Of a stretch of DNA of 64,000 bases, positions 1 through 8,406 are shown piece by piece; positions within the stretch are counted from its first letter, which is position 1; each line of letters begins with the position of its first letter. This DNA comes from Amycolatopsis marina. GTDB taxonomy: Bacteria; Actinomycetota; Actinomycetes; Mycobacteriales; Pseudonocardiaceae. The stretch is taken from positions 62,001-126,000 of the forward strand of contig NZ_FOKG01000005.1 of the NCBI RefSeq assembly GCF_900111885.1. The letters are read 5' to 3'. Both the position numbers and the translations under genes were made by a program. The notes under the pieces are model-generated. The model saw only the letters and a program-made list of their open reading frames with translations, was not told the origin of the DNA and did not search any database.

Positions 1-601
1 CATGCGCCGCCTCGGACGGGTCGCAACCCATTGTCAGGCAGACCGTGTGGAACATCACCGGGTCGGGTTTGGCCGTGCCCATCTCCCCCGCGATCGCCAC
101 ATGATCGAAAAACCGGGCCAGCCCGAGATCCGCCAGCTTCGCCCGCTGGTGTCCACCGGAGGCGTTGGTCACGGCGGCCAGCTGCACACCCGCCGCGGTC
201 AACCAGTCGAGACAGGGCAGCACGTCGTCGAACAGCCGCCACGAGCGGCGCAGCAGCTCCCGTCGCCTCGCCTCGAAGCCGACGATGTCACCGGCGTCCA
301 TCTCGGCCCCGAGTTCCTCGAGGAAGCACCGGCTGCGGGTGAGGTGCATGTCGGCGTACGAGAGGTCGCCCGCGACCACCTTGGCGACGTGTTCATCGGT
401 GATCCGCTCCCAGACCGACCACATGTCGGCCCTGCCGATAAGTGCGGCCAGGGCACGACTGCCCGCCGAAGTGAAGTCGATCAAGGTGTCATCGATGTCG
501 AGACAGACCAGCCGGAGTGCCGGCGGAGACCACGGCCCCGGAGGGGCGCTCCGTTCGGCCGTTGCCTGCGATGCCGTCGGGGAAGCGAACGCAAAATCCA
601 C
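1..601 (-). CDS. HAD-family hydrolase, 3' end cut by window edge
   Basis: This reading frame enters from the minus strand and runs off the left edge, so about 200 residues are visible. It has the HAD nucleophile motif DIDDTLID near residues 40-47 and a helical cap region. Motif II reads AAVTNASGGHQRAKL and the motif III/IV region reads GTAKPDPVMF. These are the signatures of a phosphatase or dehalogenase-like HAD enzyme, with Asp nucleophile, motif II Ser/Thr and Lys. I chose the GTG at 601 because a stop codon lies immediately upstream in frame. This leaves an unusual 35-residue Pro/Ala-rich N-terminus. The substrate cannot be told from sequence. It is co-directional with gltX, which lies upstream of it. 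Confidence 0.85.
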   Translation of the reverse strand, partial: MDFAFASPTASQATAERSAPPGPWSPPALRLVCLDIDDTLIDFTSAGSRALAALIGRADMWSVWERITDEHVAKVVAGDLSYADMHLTRSRCFLEELGAEMDAGDIVGFEARRRELLRRSWRLFDDVLPCLDWLTAAGVQLAAVTNASGGHQRAKLADLGLARFFDHVAIAGEMGTAKPDPVMFHTVCLTMGCDPSEAAH

Positions 602-681
602 TCAGCGAGGCTAGGCCACTTTCGGCCGTACCGATTCGACTATCGAGGTGATTAGCACTGCTCTGTTCCGGTGTAAATCGT

Positions 682-2172
682 CTACCCTCCGTGGGTCGCG
701 AGGGCGCGGCGCAGCCGACCGAGCGACTTGTCCCGACCGAGCAACTCCATCGATTCGTACAACGGTGGAGACACCGTACGCCCGGTGACGGCTACCCGAA
801 CAGGGGCGAAAGCCTTGCGCGGCTTCAGCCCGAGGCCGTCGACCAACGCGTCCTTGAGCGCCTGCTCGATGGCGCCGGTCTCCCAGGAAGGCAGTGCCTC
901 CAACGACTCGAGCGCCGCGCGCAACACCGGCTCCGAGTCCGGCCCGAGAGCCTTCGTCGCGGACGCCTCCTCCGGGGCGAAGCTCTCCTCGTCGGCGAAG
1001 AGGAAGCGCAGCATGTCGCCGGCGTCCGAGAGCACCGTGACGCGCTCCTGCACCAGTGGCGCGATCTCGCGGAGGGCAGTGAGTTGCTCCTCGCTGGGCG
1101 TCTCGGGCAGCACGTCCGCCGCTGTGAGATAGGGCACCACACGCCGCGCGAAGTCCGCGTTGTCCAGTGCGCGAACGTGCGTGCCGTTGATCGCCTCGGC
1201 CTTCTTCACGTCGAACCGTGCTGGGTTGGCGCTCACCTTGGTGATCTCGAACGCGGCGACGAGTTCGTCGACACCGAACACGTCCCGGTCATCGGCGATC
1301 GACCAGCCGAGCAGCGCGAGGTAGTTGAGCAGTCCCTCAGGGATGAAGCCCCGGTCGCGGTAGTTGAAAAGATTCGAGGAAGGATCGCGTTTGGACAACT
1401 TCTTGTTGCCCTCGCCCATCACGTAGGGCAGATGACCGAACTCCGGCACGAACTCGGCAACGCCGATGCGCCGCAGTGCCTGATACAGCGCGATCTGACG
1501 CGGTGTGGAGGGCAGCAGATCCTCGCCCCGGAGTACATGGGTGATCCGCATCAACGCGTCGTCGACCGGGTTCGTCAGCGTGTAGAGCGGATCTCCGTTG
1601 CCCCGCACCAGAACCGGGTCGGGGATGGTGCCGGCGGGGAAGCTGATCTCGCCGCGCACCAGGTCGGTCCAGCCGAGGTCCGCCTCCGGCATCCGCAGCC
1701 GGAGCACCGGGGACCGACCCTCGGCCCGGAACTCCTCCCGCTGCTGCGCCGAGAGCTCCCGGTCGAAGTTGTCGTAGCCGAGCTTGGGATCCTGCCCCGC
1801 CGCCCTGCGCCGCGCCTCCACCTCCTCGTTCGTGGAGAACGCCTCGTACAGCTCGCCGGCCTCCAGCAGCCGCCGGACCACGTCGGCGTAGATGTCCCGG
1901 CGCTGACTCTGCCGGTATGGCCCGAAGTCGCCACCGACCTCGGGACCCTCGTCCCAGTCGAGCCCGAGCCAGCGCAACGCGTCGAGCAGCGCCTCGTAGG
2001 ACTCCTCCGAATCGCGCGCGGCGTCGGTGTCCTCGATCCGGAACACCAGACTTCCGCCGTGGTGCCGGGCGAAGGCCCAGTTGAACAGCGCCGTGCGGAT
2101 GAGCCCGACGTGCGGGGTACCGGTCGGCGAGGGACAGAAGCGGGCGCGCACTGGCGAAGGCATCTCAGTCAT
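682..2172 (-). CDS. gltX: Glutamyl-tRNA synthetase
   Basis: Class I aminoacyl-tRNA synthetase that charges tRNA-Glu with glutamate in the cytoplasm. The HIGH-type motif reads HVGL at about residues 21-24, inside [11 protein letters not shown], and the KMSKS-type loop reads KLSKR at about 258-262. The length (496 aa) is normal. The start is uncertain: GTG 2196, ATG 2172 and ATG 2163 are all in frame and none has a clear Shine-Dalgarno. I took ATG 2172, which directly precedes the conserved N-terminus. A possible -10 (TACGCT) ends 9 nt before it. Because gatCAB is also present in this window, this GluRS is probably non-discriminating and also makes Glu-tRNA-Gln for transamidation (inference). 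Gene order matches the mycobacterial gltX-leuB-serA region. Confidence 0.96.
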   Translation of the reverse strand: MTEMPSPVRARFCPSPTGTPHVGLIRTALFNWAFARHHGGSLVFRIEDTDAARDSEESYEALLDALRWLGLDWDEGPEVGGDFGPYRQSQRRDIYADVVRRLLEAGELYEAFSTNEEVEARRRAAGQDPKLGYDNFDRELSAQQREEFRAEGRSPVLRLRMPEADLGWTDLVRGEISFPAGTIPDPVLVRGNGDPLYTLTNPVDDALMRITHVLRGEDLLPSTPRQIALYQALRRIGVAEFVPEFGHLPYVMGEGNKKLSKRDPSSNLFNYRDRGFIPEGLLNYLALLGWSIADDRDVFGVDELVAAFEITKVSANPARFDVKKAEAINGTHVRALDNADFARRVVPYLTAADVLPETPSEEQLTALREIAPLVQERVTVLSDAGDMLRFLFADEESFAPEEASATKALGPDSEPVLRAALESLEALPSWETGAIEQALKDALVDGLGLKPRKAFAPVRVAVTGRTVSPPLYESMELLGRDKSLGRLRRALATHGG

Positions 2173-2304
2173 AGCCAGGTCAGCGTATCGGGACACCTCG
2201 ACCCGGCAACGAGGAGCGTCCGCACGGGGGACAGCACTTGACGACGCGGCCTGGGAGGGGCCACAGTGAGTTTATTCAACGGTCGATGAAAAAGGGGTGG
2301 AACG

Positions 2305-3537
2305 ATGACCGAACGAACTACCTGCGCCGTGATCGGGGGTGGCCCCGCTGGAATGGTTCTCGGACTGCTGCTGGCGAGGGCGGGGATAGAGGTGACCGTC
2401 CTGGAGAAGCACGAGGACTTCCTCCGCGACTTCCGCGGCGACACCGTGCATCCGACGACCTTGGAGCTGCTCGACGAACTCGGGCTCGGAGAGAAGTTCG
2501 CCGAGCTGCCGCAGAGCAGACTCGAGGAGGTGGCCTTCCCCGTCGGGGACGACGACCGCATCGTGGTCGGGGACCTGCGCAGGCTCAAGGTGCGGCATCC
2601 CTACATCGCGATGGTGCCGCAGTGGGACCTGCTCAACCTGCTCGCCGAGGCCGGGCGCAAGGAACCGACATTCACCCTGCGCATGCAGACCGAAGCGACC
2701 GAACTGGTCCGGGATGCGGGCAGGGTCGCCGGGGTGCGGTATCGCACGGCCGACGGTGAGGCCGGCGAACTGCGGGCCGACCTCACCGTCGCCTGCGACG
2801 GCCGTACCTCGATGGCACGAGCGCAGGCAGGCCTGCGGCCGAAGGAGTTCCGCGTACCGATCGACGCGTGGTGGTTCCGGCTCCCACGGTATGAGGGCGA
2901 ATCAGCGTCCGCGCTCAGCCCGAGCATGCGACGCGGCCGGTTCGCGATCACCATCCCCCGTGAGGGCTTCTTCCAGATCGCCTACATCGCCCGCAAGGGC
3001 GTCGACGCCCGGATGCGCGCCGAGGGGATCGAGAAATTCCGGAACGGGCTGGCGGAACTGGTCCCCCGACTGGGCGACCGCACGGACAAGCTGGAGTCGA
3101 TGGACGAGATCAAGCACCTCGACATCCGTCTCAACCGCCTCAACCGCTGGCATGTCGACGGGTTGCTGTGCATCGGCGATGCCGCGCACGCGATGTCGCC
3201 CATCGGCGGGGTCGGCATCAATCTGGCCGTCCAGGACGCGGTCGCCGCCGCGACCCTGCTGGCCGAACCACTGCGCGGGAGAACCGTGGGCATCTCCCAG
3301 CTGGCCAAGGTGCGGACCAGGAGACTGTTGCCGACGATTCTCGTGCAGTCCCTGCAGCGGCTGCTGCACCGGGTCGTGGTGGCCCCCGTGGTCGAGGGCA
3401 GGCGGGACGGGCCGCCCGCACCGATCGTCGCGCTGGTGCGGAGGTTCCCCACGGCCTCGTTCATCCCGGCCTACCTCATCGGCGTCGGATTCCGCCCCGA
3501 ACACGCGCCGGAGTACGCACGCAGGCGGCCGGAGTAG
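2305..3537 (+). CDS. FAD-dependent aromatic hydroxylase-type monooxygenase
   Basis: Flavoprotein of the p-hydroxybenzoate hydroxylase family, 410 aa. The N-terminal Rossmann motif GGGPAGMVLGLLLARAG binds the FAD ADP moiety and is followed by a Glu (VLEKHEDF) that contacts ribose. The second FAD motif CIGDAAHAMSPIGGVGIN, near residue 290, contains the GD dipeptide and the family's DAAH. Such enzymes hydroxylate or epoxidise aromatic or polyketide substrates with NAD(P)H and O2. AGGGG lies 7 nt before the ATG. The gene is divergent from gltX (about 130 nt between starts) and convergent with the downstream FAH-family gene. It could equally be a menaquinone-like or antibiotic-modifying hydroxylase; no partner gene nearby settles this. 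Confidence 0.87.
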   Translation: MTERTTCAVIGGGPAGMVLGLLLARAGIEVTVLEKHEDFLRDFRGDTVHPTTLELLDELGLGEKFAELPQSRLEEVAFPVGDDDRIVVGDLRRLKVRHPYIAMVPQWDLLNLLAEAGRKEPTFTLRMQTEATELVRDAGRVAGVRYRTADGEAGELRADLTVACDGRTSMARAQAGLRPKEFRVPIDAWWFRLPRYEGESASALSPSMRRGRFAITIPREGFFQIAYIARKGVDARMRAEGIEKFRNGLAELVPRLGDRTDKLESMDEIKHLDIRLNRLNRWHVDGLLCIGDAAHAMSPIGGVGINLAVQDAVAAATLLAEPLRGRTVGISQLAKVRTRRLLPTILVQSLQRLLHRVVVAPVVEGRRDGPPAPIVALVRRFPTASFIPAYLIGVGFRPEHAPEYARRRPE

Positions 3538-3550
3538 CACACCCGCCGAC

Positions 3551-3573
3551 CGGAATTCGTCGACGAATCACCG
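3551..3573. terminator. Weak palindromic terminator candidate
   Basis: The 14-bp palindrome ATTCGTCGACGAAT (3555-3568) is flanked by CGG and CCG. It lies between the convergent monooxygenase and FAH-family genes. There is no T-run. The 16-mer CCGGAATTCGTCGACG (3550-3565) recurs exactly at 19509-19524 in the better-formed ilvD/DoxX terminator, which supports a shared function. Confidence 0.4.
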
Positions 3574-3598
3574 TACCGAGCGGCCGGTGCGGAGCCGG

Positions 3599-4372
3599 TC
3601 AGCCCGCCGCCACCGGGTTCGTGAGGGTGCCGATGCCCTCGACGGTGATCGACACCTGCTGGCCTGGCGCCATCGGGCCGACACCCTCCGGGGTGCCGGT
3701 GATGATGATGTCACCGGGCAGCAGGGTCATCACCGTGGAGACGAACTCGACCAGATCCGGAATCTTGTGCACGAGCGCGGAGGTACGGGAGTCCTGCCGG
3801 ACCTCACCGTCCAGTTCGGTGCGCAGGGCGAGGTCGCCGGGGTCCAATGAGGTCTCGATCCACGGGCCGAGGGGGCAGAAGGTGTCGTACCCCTTCGCCC
3901 TGCCCCACTGCCCGTCGGACTTCTGCTGATCCCGCGCGCTGACATCGTTGGCGATGGTGTAGCCGAGGATCGCCGCGTTCGCACGGGCCGCGGGGACGTT
4001 CTTCACCGGCTGCCCGATGACGACGGCGAGCTCTCCCTCGAAGTCCACTTGGGACGAACTCGGCGGCAGCTTGATGGCGGCATTGGGGCCGATGACGCTC
4101 GTGGACGGCTTCATGAAGATCATCGGTTCGGCCGGCACCTCGTTGCCGAACTCGCTCGCGTGCGCGGCGTAGTTCCGGCCGACGGCAATGATCTTCGAAG
4201 GCAGGATCGGTGCGAGGAGCCGGACATCCGCCAGCGGCCAGCGGCGGCCGGTGAAGTTGGGCTGACCGAACGGATGTTCGGCGATCTCCAGAACCTGGGC
4301 GTCCGAGTCATCCCCTTCGATGGCCGCGAAAGCCACGCCACCGGCCGGATGTGCAATTCGAGCAAGTCGCAT
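3599..4372 (-). CDS. Fumarylacetoacetate hydrolase-family protein
   Basis: 257-aa member of the FAH superfamily (hydrolases, isomerases and decarboxylases acting on 2,4-dioxo or acylpyruvate compounds). The C-terminal catalytic fold is present. FEGELAVVIG supplies the metal-binding Glu pair, and NDVSARDQQ is followed by the GPWIET and PGDIIITGTPEGVG motifs typical of acylpyruvase and oxaloacetate tautomerase members. The N-terminal 70 residues are the short MRLARI-type domain found in actinobacterial homologues. In M. tuberculosis the equivalent gene lies beside gltX (Rv2993c, remembered synteny), so it belongs to the conserved block rather than to an aromatic-degradation island. The substrate is unknown. 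It ends convergently with the monooxygenase gene, about 60 nt away. Confidence 0.88.
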   Translation of the reverse strand: MRLARIAHPAGGVAFAAIEGDDSDAQVLEIAEHPFGQPNFTGRRWPLADVRLLAPILPSKIIAVGRNYAAHASEFGNEVPAEPMIFMKPSTSVIGPNAAIKLPPSSSQVDFEGELAVVIGQPVKNVPAARANAAILGYTIANDVSARDQQKSDGQWGRAKGYDTFCPLGPWIETSLDPGDLALRTELDGEVRQDSRTSALVHKIPDLVEFVSTVMTLLPGDIIITGTPEGVGPMAPGQQVSITVEGIGTLTNPVAAG

Positions 4373-4517
4373 ACCGACAAGCCTACGTCAGGCCACCACG
4401 GCGAGCGGCGGGGTCGGGTCCGGGGTCAACCCTGAGAAGAGGGTAGGGACAACACCAGGTAGGAATCGGGAGCATGCCCGATGGTTTCACCCCGCACATC
4501 GCGCGAATGTTGTTCGT

Positions 4518-5642
4518 ATGGCGAATGTCGCGATTGCACCCGCTGGTTCCGGGCCGGAGATCTCGGTCAGGCAGTTGGCATCGAGCCTCGGGGCGGGTGG
4601 GGCGGCCCTGGCCCTGCTGACCATGGCCGTCCTGCATCTCGCCGGAGCGGGACGGGTCGACCCGATGTCCACCACGCTTTCGGACTACATCTTCCTGGAC
4701 GGCGTGGGCTGGTTGTTCAACGCCAGTGTGCTGAGCATCGCCGTCGCAGGCTGCGGAATCATGCTGGGGCTGCACCGAAACGGGCTGGCGCGTGGTCCGC
4801 TACTCCTGGGGACGCTGTGGCTGGCGGTTGTCGGTTCGGTGCTGGTGGCGGCGTTTCCCACCGACCTCGGCGAGTCCGTCTCGCTGTCCGCGCAGATCCA
4901 CCGCTACGCGGCTGGCGTCGTCTTCTTCTGCCTGCCGATCACCGCGGCGCTCGTGGCATCGCGGCTTCGCCATGACGGCCGGCTGCACCGGCACCGCAGC
5001 TGCCTGTGGGGCAGCGTCGTCTTCACCTGTCTCGTCCTCGCGGTGTTCCTCACGAGCCAGTCACCGGTGGCCTCAGCGGATCTGAGCGCCACACTCGGTT
5101 TGTGGCAACGGGTGTTGTTCGTCGCCGAACTGTGTCTGCTGGCGCAGCTCGCGTTGCTCACCATGCGATCCGCCGTGACTCGCTCAGCGATCCATGACCG
5201 CGGTCCGGAGACTCTTGTGGACCAGCGCGTCGCACAACGCGAGCCAGCTGGCCTCGACGATGTTCTCGTGCACGCCGACCGTCGTCCACTCACTCCGGCC
5301 GTCCGAGGTTTCCACCAGAACCCTGGTGACCGCGTCGGTACCTGGATGCCCAGGCAGGATCCGCACCTTGTAGTCGGCCAGCTCGACCGTGTCCAACCAG
5401 GACAGATGCGGCGTGAGCGCCTCGCGCAGGGCCGCGTCGAGTGCGTGCACGGGGCCGTTGCCCTCCGCGGTGGCGATCACCCGATGCCCGGACACGTGCA
5501 CCTTGACGGTGGCCTCCGAACTCACCTCACCGCCGGCACGGTGATCGAGCACGACCCGGTAGGACTCGAGTACGAACGGGGGCTCGTCGAGCACATCACG
5601 CTGCGGACCGTCGACCTCCCTGCGCAGCAACAGTTCCAGTGA
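4518..5642 (+). CDS. DUF998-like membrane protein with antisense-overlapping C-terminal tail
   Basis: The first ~225 residues form a six-helix integral membrane protein of DUF998 type. A cytoplasmic start is followed by helices including GAALALLTMAVLHLAGA, the polar loop TLSDYIFLDGVGWLF, and further helices ending near LLAQLALLTMRSA. DUF998 proteins usually stop about here. This frame has no stop until 5642, so it would carry ~150 extra polar residues read antisense through the 3' end of cimA. The true product may be about 225 aa if a sequencing or mutational change removed the stop. The start is ATG 4518, with a weak ribosome site. The function of the family is unknown. Confidence 0.65.
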   Translation: MANVAIAPAGSGPEISVRQLASSLGAGGAALALLTMAVLHLAGAGRVDPMSTTLSDYIFLDGVGWLFNASVLSIAVAGCGIMLGLHRNGLARGPLLLGTLWLAVVGSVLVAAFPTDLGESVSLSAQIHRYAAGVVFFCLPITAALVASRLRHDGRLHRHRSCLWGSVVFTCLVLAVFLTSQSPVASADLSATLGLWQRVLFVAELCLLAQLALLTMRSAVTRSAIHDRGPETLVDQRVAQREPAGLDDVLVHADRRPLTPAVRGFHQNPGDRVGTWMPRQDPHLVVGQLDRVQPGQMRRERLAQGRVECVHGAVALRGGDHPMPGHVHLDGGLRTHLTAGTVIEHDPVGLEYERGLVEHITLRTVDLPAQQQFQ

Positions 5643-6821
5643 GGCGTCGGCCGCTTCGAAGGACCAGCCCTGCGCCTCGAGGCTCTTGACCTTGCGCACG
5701 GCGCTGGTCAGGGCGTCGGGTTGGCTGGCGAGGTCAACCCCGAGCTCACGTCCCTTGAGCTCGAGGCTGGCCCTGCCAGCCATTTCGGTGACCAGTACCC
5801 GCATGTCATTGCCGACAGAAGCTGGATCGATGTGGTTGTACAACAACGGATCCACCTTGATCGCGCTCGCGTGCAGCCCCGCCTTGTGAGCGAAGGCCGA
5901 CGTACCGACATAGGCCTGGTGGGTGTCGGGTGCGATGTTCGCGATTTCGGCAATGGCATGGGAGACGCGGGTGAGCTCGGCGGCGCCCCCTGTGGGGAGC
6001 ACCTCCATGCCGAGCTTGGCCACCAGGTTTCCCGTTACGGCGAAGAGGTCGGCGTTGCCCGCCCGCTCCCCGTAACCGTTCGCGGTGCACTGCGCGTGCG
6101 TGGCACCGGCCTGCACCGCGGCGATGGTGTTGCCTACGGCGCAGGACGTGTCGTCCTGACAGTGGATGCCCAGCCGCAGGCCGGTCCGCTCGGCCACCTC
6201 CCGCACGGTTTCGGCGAGTTGCAGGGGCAACTGCCCGCCGTTGGTGTCGCAGAGCACCACCACGTCGGCCCCGGCCTCACCGCCGGCCCGCAGCACTCGA
6301 AGTGCTGTGTCCGGATCGAAGGCGTAGCCGTCGAAGAAGTGCTCCGCGTCCAGAAAGACCCGCCTGCCCTCACCGACGAGAAAGGACACTGTGTCCCGCA
6401 CCATGGCACAGGCTTCGTCCACGTCGACCCGCAGCGCACGTTCGATATGCCTGCGATCCGACTTGGCCACTAGCGTCACCACTGGTGCGAGGGAGTCCAG
6501 CAGGCCGCGCACCTGCACGTCCTCGGCCGCGGTGGTACCCGCCTTCCTGGTCGATCCGAACGCGACCAGTGCCGCGTGCTTGAGCGACAGCTCTCCCCTG
6601 GCCGCCCTCGCGAAGAACTCGGTGTCCTTCGGCATGGCGCCCGGCCAGCCGCCCTCGATGAAGCCCACTCCCAGTTCGTCCAGCAGCCGCGCGACCGCGA
6701 GCTTGTCGGTTACCGAGTAGGAGATGCCCTCGCGCTGCGCGCCGTCGCGCAACGTCGTGTCGTAGAGGTGGAAATCATCGCCGAGGGGGGTGTCGGCCGG
6801 CTCCGTGCGGGTCACGGTCAC
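5184..6821 (-). CDS. cimA: (R)-citramalate synthase
   Basis: 545-aa enzyme of the isopropylmalate/homocitrate/citramalate synthase family. The HMGL-like TIM barrel begins with FHLYDTTLRDGAQREGI (residues ~17-33; the Asp and Arg bind metal and substrate). GIHCQDDTSCAVGN (near 220) carries the metal-binding His, and the C-terminal LeuA-type dimer domain follows the GTSAFAHKAGLHASAI region. Citramalate synthase condenses acetyl-CoA with pyruvate, opening a threonine-independent route to 2-oxobutyrate and isoleucine. The fit with an Ile-codon leader upstream (6926-6970) favours CimA over homocitrate synthase. It lies downstream of leuB on the same strand but is separated by the leuB terminator and its own promoter. 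Confidence 0.88.
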   Translation of the reverse strand: MTVTRTEPADTPLGDDFHLYDTTLRDGAQREGISYSVTDKLAVARLLDELGVGFIEGGWPGAMPKDTEFFARAARGELSLKHAALVAFGSTRKAGTTAAEDVQVRGLLDSLAPVVTLVAKSDRRHIERALRVDVDEACAMVRDTVSFLVGEGRRVFLDAEHFFDGYAFDPDTALRVLRAGGEAGADVVVLCDTNGGQLPLQLAETVREVAERTGLRLGIHCQDDTSCAVGNTIAAVQAGATHAQCTANGYGERAGNADLFAVTGNLVAKLGMEVLPTGGAAELTRVSHAIAEIANIAPDTHQAYVGTSAFAHKAGLHASAIKVDPLLYNHIDPASVGNDMRVLVTEMAGRASLELKGRELGVDLASQPDALTSAVRKVKSLEAQGWSFEAADASLELLLRREVDGPQRDVLDEPPFVLESYRVVLDHRAGGEVSSEATVKVHVSGHRVIATAEGNGPVHALDAALREALTPHLSWLDTVELADYKVRILPGHPGTDAVTRVLVETSDGRSEWTTVGVHENIVEASWLALCDALVHKSLRTAVMDR

Positions 6822-6870
6822 TCCTGTGTCGTGGAAACACTGTGTCTGGGAAAACGCTGTGCCTTGAAAC

Positions 6871-6902
6871 GCAAAAAGACCCCTCGCGGATGCGAGAGGT
6901 CT
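6871..6902 (-). terminator. Rho-independent attenuator before cimA
   Basis: Read on the minus strand, AGACCTCTCGC pairs with GCGAGGGGTCT (11 bp, one G-U) around the short loop ATCC, followed directly by TTTTT. It lies 24 nt past the leader-peptide stop and 49 nt before the cimA start. A second hairpin at 6904-6937 (CGCG/CGCG plus CGGGT/ACCCG plus GCTC/GAGC) lies between leader codons and terminator and could be the alternative structure. Confidence 0.88.
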
Positions 6903-6925
6903 GCGCGTCGGGTGCTCTGTGAGCT

Positions 6926-6970
6926 CTACCCGGCGCGCCTGCCGATAATGATCGCGGCATGAGAAGTCAT
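6926..6970 (-). CDS. cimA leader peptide, Ile-Ile-Ile
   Basis: Tiny ORF encoding MTSHAAIIIGRRAG, with three consecutive isoleucine codons (ATC ATT ATC) and a TAG stop just before the attenuator structures. This is the classic arrangement in which ribosome stalling for lack of Ile-tRNA prevents terminator formation and raises expression of the downstream gene. No Shine-Dalgarno is present at the ATG. A promoter -10 ends 7 nt upstream, so the mRNA probably begins at the start codon. An in-frame upstream ATG pair (adding MMPG) is possible but would lie on the promoter. Confidence 0.82.
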   Translation of the reverse strand: MTSHAAIIIGRRAG

Positions 6971-6977
6971 GCCAGGC

Positions 6978-7006
6978 ATCATGCCACAGCCCCGATGGAC
7001 TTCCAA
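6978..7006 (-). promoter_or_regulatory. Promoter for the cimA leader transcript
   Basis: On the minus strand, TTGGAA (7006-7001), a 17-nt spacer and CATGAT (6983-6978) fit a housekeeping sigma promoter. The -10 ends 7 nt before the leader ATG, predicting initiation at or next to the A of ATG. Assigned by eye from spacing and consensus. Confidence 0.55.
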
Positions 7007-7044
7007 ACCCTGAGCGGAATTTCCCATGATCTGGTCACCCCGCG

Positions 7045-7068
7045 TCGCACTTTCCCGGGAAAGTGCGA
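7045..7068. repeat. Palindromic repeat, copy 1 (24 bp)
   Basis: Perfect palindrome with core GCACTTTCCCGGGAAAGTGC extended by TC/GA on the flanks. It lies between the cimA leader promoter and the leuB terminator, and is one of seven copies in the window. It has no loop and no T-run, so it is not a standard terminator. Confidence 0.95.
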
Positions 7069-7079
7069 GGTCGGCAGCA

Positions 7080-7099
7080 GCACTTTCCCGGGAAAGTGC
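7080..7099. repeat. Palindromic repeat, copy 2 (20 bp)
   Basis: Exact 20-bp core of the palindrome family. Its centre lies 33 bp from that of copy 1, and it abuts the leuB terminator hairpin. Confidence 0.95.
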
Positions 7100-7106
7100 G
7101 GAAAGA

Positions 7107-7151
7107 GCCGAGGCCCCCTCACATGCGTGGAGCACGCGAGGGGGCCTCGGC
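7107..7151 (-). terminator. leuB transcription terminator
   Basis: A 14-bp perfect stem (7107-7120 with 7138-7151, GCCGAGGCCCCCTC and its complement) encloses a 17-nt loop. It sits 17 nt past the leuB stop. On the minus strand it is followed by TCTTTCC. It separates leuB from the cimA leader transcript. Confidence 0.85.
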
Positions 7152-7168
7152 TTCTTCGAGCTATCGGC

Positions 7169-8209
7169 TCAGGCGACGGGCCGGACGTTGGACGACACCA
7201 GCGCGGCCAGACGGTCGCCGATGGACTGCGTGGCGCCCGGCGACGACTGGTCCCTGGTCGCCAGGTCGAACGCAACGGACGCCTCGATCCGGCGCGCCGC
7301 CTCCTTCTGCCCGAGGTGGTCGAGCAGCAACGAGACGGAGAGCACCGCCGCGGTCGGGTCGGCGAGGCTCTGCCCGGCGATGTCCGGCGCGCTGCCGTGC
7401 ACCGGCTCGAACATGCTCGGGTTGCGCCGGGTGATGTCCAGGTTGCCGCTCGCGGCCAGGCCGATACCACCGGTGACCGCCGCGGCGAGGTCGGTGATGA
7501 TGTCGCCGAACAGGTTGTCGGTGACGACCACGTCGAACCGGGACGGATCCGTCACCAGGTGAATCGTCGCCGCGTCCACATGTGAGTACGCCACGGTGAC
7601 GTCGGGGTGCTCGAGCGAGGCCTCCTCGACGATGCGCGACCACAGTGAACCCGCGTACTCCAGGACGTTGGTCTTGTGCAGCAGCGTGAGGTGCTTGCGC
7701 GGCCGCTCCTCCGCCCGCCGGAACGCGTCGTTGACCACCCGGCGAACACCGAAGGCCGTGTTGACGCTGACCTCGGTGGCGATCTCGTTCTCGGTGTCCT
7801 TGCGCAGCAGACCACCGTTGCCCGCGTACGGCCCCTCGGTGCCCTCCCGGACGACGACCATGTCAATCTCGGAGGAGTCGGCGAGCGGACCACGCACGCC
7901 CGGGTAGAGCCGGGCAGGGCGCAGGTTCACGTGATGGTCGAGTTCGAACCGCAGACGCAGCAGCAGCCCCCGCTCGAGGATGCCGCTGGGAACCGAGGGG
8001 TCCCCCACCGCACCGAGCAGGATCGCGTCGTGCTGCCGAAGCTCGCCAAGCACGGACTCGGGGAGGAGTTCCCCGGTGGAATGCCACCGGGCCGCACCGA
8101 GGTCGTAGTTGGTGATCTCTGCGGCCGGAACGACTTCACCGAGCACCTTGAGCGCCTCGGTGACCACTTCGGGCCCGATCCCGTCACCTGGGATCACCGC
8201 GAGCCGCAT
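7169..8209 (-). CDS. leuB: 3-isopropylmalate dehydrogenase
   Basis: 346-aa NAD-dependent isocitrate/isopropylmalate dehydrogenase that oxidatively decarboxylates 3-isopropylmalate to 2-oxoisocaproate in leucine synthesis. Where CimA operates, it can also act on 3-methylmalate for isoleucine. Visible motifs are the N-terminal [15 protein letters not shown], the substrate-site [30 protein letters not shown], and the metal/NAD site [21 protein letters not shown] chose the ATG at 8209 because GGAGG sits 7 nt upstream and the protein then begins at the conserved beta strand. The 197-nt gap to serA shows no gene. This single dehydrogenase may serve both the Leu branch and the citramalate-derived Ile branch (inference). 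Confidence 0.96.
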   Translation of the reverse strand: MRLAVIPGDGIGPEVVTEALKVLGEVVPAAEITNYDLGAARWHSTGELLPESVLGELRQHDAILLGAVGDPSVPSGILERGLLLRLRFELDHHVNLRPARLYPGVRGPLADSSEIDMVVVREGTEGPYAGNGGLLRKDTENEIATEVSVNTAFGVRRVVNDAFRRAEERPRKHLTLLHKTNVLEYAGSLWSRIVEEASLEHPDVTVAYSHVDAATIHLVTDPSRFDVVVTDNLFGDIITDLAAAVTGGIGLAASGNLDITRRNPSMFEPVHGSAPDIAGQSLADPTAAVLSVSLLLDHLGQKEAARRIEASVAFDLATRDQSSPGATQSIGDRLAALVSSNVRPVA

Positions 8210-8406
8210 CCACACACCTCCGTCGATCGGGGACCGGAGCCCCGGATGCCCCATCTGCAACAAAACTCCAGCCACGGCAGGTTACCGGCCGTCGACATCC
8301 GACCGAAGCACTACCACCCTTACGCCGGAGTATCCCGCTGTCCGAGACACCCGAACGGGGCATAGCACTACCCACCGCGCCGGTTGATTATCAACGCTCA
8401 GCCGGC

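Noticed and set aside
691..2241. Open frame of 516 codons opposite gltX
   Set aside because: Low-complexity Arg/Gln/Val-rich translation with no domain; a GC-driven antisense shadow of a certain gene.
7045..7099. Palindromes as ordinary terminators
   Set aside because: Perfect dyads without a loop or T-run, and leuB already has its own hairpin terminator beside them.
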